Assembly (NCBI GenBank): GCA_942492715.1
Contig: CALOFW010000012.1
Coordinates: 62,001 to 126,000 of the forward strand
Direction of reading: 5' to 3'
Length of the DNA: 64,000 nt
Source of the DNA: Sva-07 sp942492715
GTDB taxonomy: Bacteria > Actinomycetota > Acidimicrobiia > Acidimicrobiales > Ilumatobacteraceae
The position numbers and the translations under genes are program-made. Each line of letters starts with the position of its first letter. Positions within the stretch are counted from its first letter, which is position 1. The notes under the pieces were generated by a model. That model made no database searches and was not told where the DNA came from. It saw nothing but the letters and a program-made list of their open reading frames with translations. Shown piece after piece: positions 25,507-33,070 of the stretch.

Positions 25507-27786
25507 ATGCCTGATGTCGCTTCCTCGACCCGCACTGCGTTCCGCACCTGCCCGCTCTGTGAGGCGAGCTGCGGGCTCGAGATCACGTTGCGCTCCGATG
25601 GCGCCGGCGGCGAGGAAGTGCAGCGCATTCGCGGCGACCGCTCGGACGTCTTCTCGAAGGGCTACCTCTGCCCGAAGGGCTCGACGCTCAAGCAACTCCA
25701 CGAGGACCCCGATCGGCTTCGCTCGCCGATGGTGAAGCGTGACGGTGTCCACGTGCCGGTCACGTGGGACGAGGCGTGGAGGGTGATCGACGAAGGACTC
25801 GGTGGTGTGATCGCCGCTCGCGGCCGAGGAGCGCTCGCGGCGTACGTGGGGAACCCCACCGCCCACAGCCTCTCGGCGATGACGTTCTCGCGCGTGCTGC
25901 TGACCGGGCTGGGCACGAAGCACCGGTTCAGCGCGTCGACGGTCGATCAGATGCCGCGCCATGTGGCATCGGGCCACGTGTTCGGTTCACCCGTGGCGAT
26001 CCCGGTGCCCGACCTCGACCGGACCGACTACCTGATGATTCTCGGGGCCAATCCGTATGCGTCCAACGGCAGCGTGTGCACAGCACCGGACTTCCCGGGA
26101 CGCATCGAGGCCGTGCGCTCTCGCGGCGGCAAGCTCGTCGTGGTCGATCCGCGCCTGTCACGCACCGCGGAAGAAGCCGACGAATGGGTGTCGATCCGGC
26201 CCGGTACCGACGCGCTGCTCCTCGCAGCGATCGCCCACACGATGTTCGAGGAGGGTCTGGCCGACCCCGGTGATCACATCGCCGAGCACCTCGCCGGGGT
26301 CGACGAACTCCGCGCAGCACTGACGCCGTTCACCGCCGAGTTCGCCGAGGCGCCCACCGGGATCCCCGCCGAGACCATCCGACGGCTCGCCCGGGAACTG
26401 GCGGCTGCGCCCACGGCTGCGGTCTACGGGAGGATCGGCACGACCACCACCGAGTTCGGGTCGACGGCGTCGTGGCTCATCGACGTCGTCAACGTGCTCA
26501 GCGGCAACCTCGACCGGCCGGGAGGCTCGATGTTCCCGCTCCCGGTCGCCGGCGGTGCGACCACACGGGGCAAGCCCGGATCCGGGCGAGGCTTCACGGT
26601 CGGGCGTGGCCACAGCAGGGTGAGCGGGCATCCCGAGGTGATGGGGGAGTACCCGGTGAGCATCCTCGCCGAGGAGATCCTCACGCCCGGCGAGGGCCAG
26701 ATCCGGGCGCTGGTCACCGTCGCCGGGAACCCGGTGCTGTCGACACCGAACAGCGAGCAGCTCGCTCGCAGCCTCGACGAACTCGACTTCATGGTGAGCA
26801 TCGATCTCTACCTCAACGAGACCACCTGTCACGCCGACGTGGTCCTGCCGCCCCCCTCGCAGCTCCAACGAAGTCACTACGACCTGCTGCTGTTGCAGTT
26901 CGCCGTCCGCAACGTCGCCAACTACTCGCCGCCGGTACTGCCGCTCGACGACGGCCAGCCCGACGAGTGGGAGATCATCGCCAAGCTCACGGCGATCGCG
27001 CAGGGCCTCGGAACCGACGCCGAGCCCTCGGTCGCTGACGACGCGGCGATCGAGGCGATCGTGCGCAGTGCCGTCTCCAACGACCACTCGATCGTGTCCG
27101 GCCGTGACCCCGACGAACTGCTCGCCGAGCTGTCGGCGTCCGGGCGGCGTGGGCCCGAGCGGATGCTCGACTTCATGTTGCGCACCGGACCATACGGTGA
27201 CGGCTTCGGCGTCGACCCCGACGGCACCTCGCTCGACGACCTGATCGCGCGACCGCACGGCCGTGATTTCGGCGCACTCGAACCGCGGATCCCCGAGATC
27301 CTCCGTACACCGAGCGGACGGATCGAGTTGTCGCCTGAACCGTTCGTCGCCGATCTCGATCGCCTCGCGGCTGCCGCTGACGAACTGGCCACCCGCGAGC
27401 TGGTGTTGGTCGGCCGTCGCCACCTGCGGAGCAACAACTCGTGGATGCACAACGTGAAGGTGCTCGTGAAGGGCCGACCTCGCTGCACCCTGCAGGTGCA
27501 TCCCGACGATGCCACGTTGCTCGGCCTCGTCGACGGGACGGCGGCGACCGTCACGTCGCGGGTTGGTGCGGTGACCGTGCCGGTCGAGGTGACCGAGTCG
27601 ATTCGACCCGGTGTGGTCAGCCTGCCGCACGGCTGGGGACACGACGTGCCCGGAACGCAGCTGCGGGTGGCCGCCGAACACGCAGGGGTCAACTCCAACG
27701 TGTTGTCCGACGACGAGGCGATCGACCCGCTGTCGGGCACCTCGGTGCTCAACGGGATCCCGGTGGGGGTCGTGCCGGCAGGCTGA
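25507..27786 (+). CDS. Molybdopterin-dependent oxidoreductase
   Basis: A 759-residue member of the DMSO-reductase superfamily with bis-MGD cofactor. The N-terminal [4Fe-4S] motif is C15-x2-C18-x3-C22 and C55 (TCPLCEASCGLEI and GYLCPKGS). Core motifs are YVGNPTAHS, LGANPYASNGS, VVDPRLSRTAEEADEWVSIRPGTD and the C-terminal cofactor domain (TLQVHPDDATLLGLVDGTAATVTS). There is no Tat signal or heme subunit, so it should be cytoplasmic and accept electrons from a separate carrier. A formate-dehydrogenase- or nitrate-reductase-like role is possible, but the substrate is not evident. No other molybdenum genes are adjacent. Confidence 0.87.
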   Translation: MPDVASSTRTAFRTCPLCEASCGLEITLRSDGAGGEEVQRIRGDRSDVFSKGYLCPKGSTLKQLHEDPDRLRSPMVKRDGVHVPVTWDEAWRVIDEGLGGVIAARGRGALAAYVGNPTAHSLSAMTFSRVLLTGLGTKHRFSASTVDQMPRHVASGHVFGSPVAIPVPDLDRTDYLMILGANPYASNGSVCTAPDFPGRIEAVRSRGGKLVVVDPRLSRTAEEADEWVSIRPGTDALLLAAIAHTMFEEGLADPGDHIAEHLAGVDELRAALTPFTAEFAEAPTGIPAETIRRLARELAAAPTAAVYGRIGTTTTEFGSTASWLIDVVNVLSGNLDRPGGSMFPLPVAGGATTRGKPGSGRGFTVGRGHSRVSGHPEVMGEYPVSILAEEILTPGEGQIRALVTVAGNPVLSTPNSEQLARSLDELDFMVSIDLYLNETTCHADVVLPPPSQLQRSHYDLLLLQFAVRNVANYSPPVLPLDDGQPDEWEIIAKLTAIAQGLGTDAEPSVADDAAIEAIVRSAVSNDHSIVSGRDPDELLAELSASGRRGPERMLDFMLRTGPYGDGFGVDPDGTSLDDLIARPHGRDFGALEPRIPEILRTPSGRIELSPEPFVADLDRLAAAADELATRELVLVGRRHLRSNNSWMHNVKVLVKGRPRCTLQVHPDDATLLGLVDGTAATVTSRVGAVTVPVEVTESIRPGVVSLPHGWGHDVPGTQLRVAAEHAGVNSNVLSDDEAIDPLSGTSVLNGIPVGVVPAG

Positions 27787-28131
27787 TTTGCATCGGCGGG
27801 GTCAGGTGTGTCCATGTGGACAACCCGGTGTTGTTCACCTCGTGTCCACACGCTGTCCGCACGCAGGTCACCGAAATTCACATGGTTGTCCCTCTTTCCC
27901 CCCACAGGCTGCGGTCCGTAGAGTGCGCTCCCAGTGCCGACCACGGCGCGACGCACGGATGAGACGGCGAGCGCCGGCATCTCTCGGGATGCCCAGGATG
28001 GCGTTCGCTTAGGGTGTGCCCTCGACCTGTGACGCCGCGCTGTGGTCGGCGGTCCGCGTGCAGCGCCGGCTCGGTGGCCCGTGTCCGACACGGCTGTAGT
28101 TTGGAATCACTCGACTCCCGGAGGAATGCCC
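27787..28131. other. Non-coding gap before nrdJ
   Basis: This 345-bp gap has no supportable gene. It contains several short dyads: TGTCCATGTGGACA at 27809-27822 (6-bp arms), CGTGTCCACACG near 27853, and GTGTCCGACAC at 28081-28091. GGAGG at 28120-28124 is the nrdJ ribosome site. I looked for a tandem NrdR box (ACAC-AT-rich-GTGT, 16 bp) and a cobalamin riboswitch core and could not identify either, although both would make sense here. Confidence 0.5.
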
Positions 28132-31100
28132 ATGACGCTCGAAGCTGATCGGATCGCAGACGGCACCATCGGGCTCGGGCGCCTGTTCACGTCGGCGGGC
28201 GTCGACCCGTACGACGAGGTCGTGTGGGAGCGCCGCGATGCCCGGCTCACCAACTGGATCGACGGGTCGGTGGCCTTCGAACAGCTCGGCGTCGAGTTCC
28301 CGATCACCTGGTCGCAGAACGCCACCAACATCGTGGCCCAGAAGTACTTCCGTGGTGCGCTCGGATCGCCGGAGCGGGAGTGGTCGCTCAAGCAGGTCGT
28401 CGACCGCATCGTCGACACGATCGCCGACTGGGGCGTCGTCGATGGCTACTTCGAGGGCGCTGAAGCCGATGCGTTCCGGGCCGAGTTGAAGTACATCCTC
28501 GTCACCCAGCGCGCCGCCCCCAACAGTCCGGTGTGGTTCAACATCGGTGTGGCCGGCGTGCCGCAGCAGGCGAGCGCCTGCTTCATCCTCGCCGTCGAGG
28601 ACGAGATGAGTTCGATCCTCAACTGGTATCGCGAGGAGGGGATCATCTTCAAGGGCGGCTCCGGTGCCGGGGTCAACCTGTCGCGGATCCGCTCGTCCCT
28701 CGAGCCGCTCGAGGGTGGCGGGACGGCGTCGGGTCCGGTGAGCTTCATGCGCGGCGCCGACGCATCGGCGGGCACGATCAAGTCCGGCGGCAAGACCCGG
28801 CGTGCCGCGAAGATGGTGATCCTCGACGCCGACCATCCCGACGTCGAACAGTTCGTGTGGGCCAAGGCCAAGGAAGAGCGCAAGGCCCGGGCGCTGAGCG
28901 ACGCCGGCTTCGACATGGGCCTCGACGGTGCCGACTCGTTCTCGGTGCAGTACCAGAACGCGAACAACTCGGTGCGGGTCACCGACGAGTTCATGCAGGC
29001 CGTGGTCGACGACGCCGACTGGGACCTCACCGCGGTGACCACGGGTGAGGTGCTGCGCACGGTGAAGGCCCGCACCCTGTGGCGCGAGATCGCCGAAGCG
29101 GCATGGGAGTGCGCCGACCCGGGTCTCCAGTTCGACACCACGATCAACCGCTGGCACACCGCCCCGAACCACGGCAGGATCACCGCCAGTAATCCATGCT
29201 TCACCGGCGACTCGCTCGTCCACACCGACAAGGGCCTGATCCGGTTCGACGAGTTGTTCGCTCGGGCGAACACGGGTGAGGAGTTCCGCGTGTGGACCCA
29301 CGACGTCACCCACGCCGATGCACCCGCCCAGGAGATGCACCTCACCACTCCCGAGGCGTTCATGATCACCGGCAGAAACCCCGTCCAGCGCCTGCGGTTC
29401 AGCAACGGTATGGAACTTCGCTGCACCCCGTCCCATCGCATCTTCACGCTCGACCGGGGCTACGTCGAGGCTCAGGATCTCACGCCAGACGATCGGGTTC
29501 GTTCGCTCGACCTGCCTGCTGCGGCACTCGGCGCCGACTGGTCGATTCCGGTGTCGTCCGACGGCGACGACTACCGGACGAAGGGCGACCGCGACCTCCC
29601 CCTCGAGTTGCCAGATGTCTGGAACGACGAGTTCGCCCATTACCTCGGGTGGCTGATCGGCGATGGGTCCACGTCTGGGTCATCGACCGTGACGATCTAC
29701 GGCTCCGCAGATGATCGCAACGAGATCCTCCCGAGCCACCAGATGTTCCTCGAGGAGGTCAACGCGGGTCGCCCGATCAAGCTCAGCGAGCAGGACAACG
29801 GGACTGTCCAGCTACGACTCACCCGCCGGGCATCGAAGACGTATCTGGAGGCGCTCGGTGTCAAGTCGGTGACCGGAGAGCACAAGACGGTCCCCTGGTC
29901 GATCGAGCAGGCGCCGCCAGAGATCGTCGCGGGCTTCCTCCGGGGCTTGTTCGATGCCGACGGATGCGCCGTGCACGACCCCCAGAAGGGGTCGTACGTC
30001 GGGCTCGGCTCGATCTCGATCGAGCTGTTGCGGGGGGTGCAGCGCCTGTTGTCGACGTTCGGGATCTCGTCGCGCGTCTACAACGTCGAGCGCGCCGGGT
30101 CGAAGTCGTTCTCGTACGAGCGCAAGGACGGTTCGAAGGCGACCTACGTCAACAAGGCCTCGTTCGACCTGCGGATCACGGGCCGCAGTATGCAACGTTT
30201 CGCTGCCGAGATCGGTTTCTCGTTGTCGCGCAAGGCTGCGACGCTGCGAACCTCGGTCACCGATCACGACGCATACGACGTCGACACCTCGATCCGTCTC
30301 GTCGAGCGCACCGACGAGGGCATCGAGCTGACGTACAACCTGTCGGAGCCACGCAATCACTCGTACGTGGTGAACGGCGTCGTCGTACGCAACTGCAGTG
30401 AGTATTTTCACGTCGACAACAGCGCGTGCAATCTCGCGTCGATCAACCTGCTGAAGTACCTGCAGGACGACGGCGGCTTCGACGTCGGGGCCTTCGTGCA
30501 CACGGTGCAGACGCTGATCACCGCACAGGAGATCCTGGTGGGGCGCGCCGACTATCCGACCGAGAAGATCGGCGACACCACGAGGGCGTTGCGGCAGCTC
30601 GGGCTCGGCTACGCCAACCTCGGAGCGCTGCTGATGGCCCTCGGGCTGCCCTACGACTCCGACGAGGGACGGGCGTGGGCCGGTGCGATCACCTCGCTGA
30701 TGGCCGGTTCGGCGTACGCCACGAGCGCACGCACGGCGGCTCGCGTCGGGCCGTTCGACGGGTTCGCACAGGAGTCCGAGGCGATGCTCGGTGTGCTCGA
30801 GATGCATCGCGACGCGGCCGAGGCGCTCGCCGGCGGCGGCGCGGTTCCCCACGACCTGCTCGACGCCGGGCGCGAGGCGTGGGACACCGCGCTGCGTGAA
30901 TCTGCCGTCCACGGCGTGCGCAACAGTCAGGCCGTGGTGATCGCGCCCACGGGCACCATCGGTCTGGCGATGGACTGCGACACCACCGGGATCGAACCCG
31001 ATCTCGCACTGGTGAAGACGAAGAAGCTCGTCGGCGGCGGGACGATGTCGATCGTCAACCAGACGATCCCGCGTGCGCTGCGCCGTCTCGGCCATTCACC

Positions 31101-32100
31101 CGCAGAGGTCGACGACATCGTCGCCTACATCGACGAGCACATGTCGGTGATCGGCGCGCCGCACCTCGCCGCCGAACACCTGGCCGTGTTCGCCTGCTCG
31201 ATGGGTGACAACACGATCCACTACGAGGGCCACGTCCGGATGATGGGTGCCGTCCAGCCGTTCGTCAGCGGCGGCATCAGCAAGACCGTGAACATGCCCG
31301 AGGACGTGACCGTCGAGGACGTCGAAGGGCTGCACATGCTGGCCTGGGAGCTGGGCCTGAAGTCGGTGGCGATCTACCGCGACAACTGCAAGCTCGGCCA
31401 GCCGCTGTCGACGTCGAAGGCGAAGGGAGACCCCGAGACACCCGAGATCGTCGAACGCGTCGTGCACCACCCTGTGCGTCAGAAGATGCCGCGGACGCGC
31501 CGCGGTCGGACGTTCGAGTTCCGGGTCGCCGACTGCAAGGGGTTCGCGACCATCGGCGAATACGACAACGGCCAGCCGGGCGAGATCTTCCTCACGGTGT
31601 CGAAACAGGGCTCGACGATGGCAGGGGTGATGGATGCCTTCGCCAAGTCGGTCAGCTACGGCCTGCAGTACGGCGTGCCGCTGCGGGCGTTCGTCGAGGC
31701 GTTCACCAACATGCGTTTCGAACCCGCCGGGATGACCGACGATCCCGACATCCGCTTCGCCTCGTCGATCATGGACTACCTGTTCCGCCGCCTGGCGATC
31801 GAGTACATGTCGTACGACGAACGCGCCGAACTCGGCATCTTCTCGGTCGACGAGCGCCTCCAGCCCACGCTGCCCGGCGTCGAGGAACAGGTGACGCCGA
31901 CCAGCCAGGGGTCCGATCTCGCACCCGATCCGAAATCGATGACGCTGTTCGACGACCTGCCGGAGCCCGACCCTGCAGCGGTGGGCGACCTGCGGCCGGT
32001 CAACGACTCGCCGATGTGCATGACCTGCGGGATCTCGATGATCCGCGCCGGCAGCTGTTACGTCTGCACCAGCTGCGGCAGCACCAGCGGCTGCTCCTGA
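28132..32100 (+). CDS. nrdJ: Class II (B12-dependent) ribonucleotide reductase with intein
   Basis: NrdJ reduces ribonucleotides using adenosylcobalamin to make the thiyl radical, giving dNTPs without oxygen or iron. The precursor has 1322 residues. After removing a 399-residue intein (356-754) the mature enzyme has 923, normal for the family. Host motifs include APNSPVWFN, FKGGSGAGVNLSRIRSS, the active site NPCSEY (interrupted by the intein), APTGTIGLAMDCDTTGIEPD, and a C-terminal cysteine-rich tail CMTCGISMIRAGSCYVCTSC. ATG 28132 has GGAGG 7 nt upstream. ATG 28126 is too close to it. NrdR is encoded 3.4 kb before. No class I nrd genes appear in the window. Confidence 0.96.
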   Translation: MTLEADRIADGTIGLGRLFTSAGVDPYDEVVWERRDARLTNWIDGSVAFEQLGVEFPITWSQNATNIVAQKYFRGALGSPEREWSLKQVVDRIVDTIADWGVVDGYFEGAEADAFRAELKYILVTQRAAPNSPVWFNIGVAGVPQQASACFILAVEDEMSSILNWYREEGIIFKGGSGAGVNLSRIRSSLEPLEGGGTASGPVSFMRGADASAGTIKSGGKTRRAAKMVILDADHPDVEQFVWAKAKEERKARALSDAGFDMGLDGADSFSVQYQNANNSVRVTDEFMQAVVDDADWDLTAVTTGEVLRTVKARTLWREIAEAAWECADPGLQFDTTINRWHTAPNHGRITASNPCFTGDSLVHTDKGLIRFDELFARANTGEEFRVWTHDVTHADAPAQEMHLTTPEAFMITGRNPVQRLRFSNGMELRCTPSHRIFTLDRGYVEAQDLTPDDRVRSLDLPAAALGADWSIPVSSDGDDYRTKGDRDLPLELPDVWNDEFAHYLGWLIGDGSTSGSSTVTIYGSADDRNEILPSHQMFLEEVNAGRPIKLSEQDNGTVQLRLTRRASKTYLEALGVKSVTGEHKTVPWSIEQAPPEIVAGFLRGLFDADGCAVHDPQKGSYVGLGSISIELLRGVQRLLSTFGISSRVYNVERAGSKSFSYERKDGSKATYVNKASFDLRITGRSMQRFAAEIGFSLSRKAATLRTSVTDHDAYDVDTSIRLVERTDEGIELTYNLSEPRNHSYVVNGVVVRNCSEYFHVDNSACNLASINLLKYLQDDGGFDVGAFVHTVQTLITAQEILVGRADYPTEKIGDTTRALRQLGLGYANLGALLMALGLPYDSDEGRAWAGAITSLMAGSAYATSARTAARVGPFDGFAQESEAMLGVLEMHRDAAEALAGGGAVPHDLLDAGREAWDTALRESAVHGVRNSQAVVIAPTGTIGLAMDCDTTGIEPDLALVKTKKLVGGGTMSIVNQTIPRALRRLGHSPAEVDDIVAYIDEHMSVIGAPHLAAEHLAVFACSMGDNTIHYEGHVRMMGAVQPFVSGGISKTVNMPEDVTVEDVEGLHMLAWELGLKSVAIYRDNCKLGQPLSTSKAKGDPETPEIVERVVHHPVRQKMPRTRRGRTFEFRVADCKGFATIGEYDNGQPGEIFLTVSKQGSTMAGVMDAFAKSVSYGLQYGVPLRAFVEAFTNMRFEPAGMTDDPDIRFASSIMDYLFRRLAIEYMSYDERAELGIFSVDERLQPTLPGVEEQVTPTSQGSDLAPDPKSMTLFDDLPEPDPAAVGDLRPVNDSPMCMTCGISMIRAGSCYVCTSCGSTSGCS
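29197..30393 (+). mobile_element. Intein with LAGLIDADG homing endonuclease in NrdJ
   Basis: The insertion begins with Cys (NP/CFTGDSLVHTD) and ends with Asn before host Cys755 (VVVRN/CSEY). Splicing blocks are visible: block A CFTGDSLV, block B MELRCTPSHRIFT, and block F/G NHSYVVNGVVVRN. Two LAGLIDADG helices, YLGWLIGDG near residue 504 and FLRGLFDADG near 602, define a DOD homing endonuclease. Both keep the acidic residues, so it may be active. The penultimate residue is Arg in place of the usual His, which is atypical but seen in some working inteins. It interrupts the most conserved site of the host, exactly before the cysteine expected to bear the thiyl radical. Confidence 0.93.
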
Positions 32101-32166
32101 CCAGGCGTCCCGACCCTGGGCGCCCACGAATCGGCGGTGCTCGAGGTCGATGGGTACCGTCGGGCG

Positions 32167-32952
32167 ATGGCCGACGACCTGATCCGCTACCACGTCGAGG
32201 GCAAGGTCGGAGTCATCACGATCGACCGCCCGGAGAAGCGCAATGCGATGACGTACGCGATGCTCGGCGAGTTCATCGAGACGGTCGGGCGTGCCGACGA
32301 GGATCCCGACACGACGGTGCTGGTGATCACCGGGGTGCACGGGGCGTTCTGTGCCGGCACCGACCTCGCCGACCTCGCAACGGTGCCGGGCGAGGTCCGC
32401 GGACTGCGGGGCGAGGCCGAGGAGCGGCACAAGTGGTGGCCGATCGCCCAGGCGCGCAAGCCGACGATCGGTGCGATCGACGGACCGGCCGTCGGGATGG
32501 GCGCGGAGTTCTCGTCGCAGTGCGACCTCCGGCTGGCGGGTGACCAGGCCCGATTCGCATGGAACTTCGTACACCGAGGACTCGTTCCCGACACGGGAGC
32601 CGGAACCTGGCTCCTGCCACGCATCGTCGGGGTGCAGCAGGCGCTGCGGCTGCTCTACACCGGCGAGATGATCGACGCTGCCGAGGCGCTGCGTCTCGGG
32701 TACGTCCTCGACGTCGTCGACAGCGACGACGTGCTGCCTCGCGCCATGGATCTGGCGAACACGATCGCGGCGGGATCGCCGCACAGTCTCGGCCTGGTCA
32801 AGTCGCTGGTCCACGAGGGCCTGACGGCCCCGGTCGGCGATCACATGGCCCGCCACACGGCGGCGTTGGCGGCCTGCTTCAAGAGCGACGATCATCGCGA
32901 GGGCGTCGCAGCATTCCTCGAGCGTCGACCCGCCGAGTTCACCGGCACCTGA
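32167..32952 (+). CDS. Enoyl-CoA hydratase/isomerase family protein
   Basis: A crotonase-fold protein of 261 residues that acts on acyl-CoA thioesters. It has the N-terminal VGVITIDRPEKRNAMTYAML, the first oxyanion strand GAFCAGTDLADLA, the second oxyanion motif KPTIGAIDGPAVGMGAEFSSQCDLRLA, and a C-terminal VKSLVHEG. The position normally holding catalytic Glu in hydratases (after the GxxxTWLLPRIVG loop) reads DTGAGTWLLP, so hydratase and other crotonase activities cannot be separated. ATG 32167 is preferred to the leader codon at 32137. It stands alone between nrdJ and an RND transporter. Confidence 0.87.
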   Translation: MADDLIRYHVEGKVGVITIDRPEKRNAMTYAMLGEFIETVGRADEDPDTTVLVITGVHGAFCAGTDLADLATVPGEVRGLRGEAEERHKWWPIAQARKPTIGAIDGPAVGMGAEFSSQCDLRLAGDQARFAWNFVHRGLVPDTGAGTWLLPRIVGVQQALRLLYTGEMIDAAEALRLGYVLDVVDSDDVLPRAMDLANTIAAGSPHSLGLVKSLVHEGLTAPVGDHMARHTAALAACFKSDDHREGVAAFLERRPAEFTGT

Positions 32953-33070
32953 GGCGGCCCGGCGCTCGCCCGGTGTGTTCCCGCCGACCAGAAGTTCATC
33001 CGGAACTCGGTACCGTCCCGTAGAACAGGGCAGGCCAACTCCTGACCCCCCTGATCCCGGAGCAGAACTG

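Noticed and set aside
27787..28131. Cobalamin riboswitch or tandem NrdR box before nrdJ
   Set aside because: I could not identify the riboswitch core or a tandem 16-bp NrdR-box pair by eye. A covariance or profile search is needed, so I do not claim either.
28009..29640. A 543-codon minus-strand frame antisense to the start of nrdJ
   Set aside because: No recognisable domain, and the opposite strand is coding for NrdJ with intact motifs.
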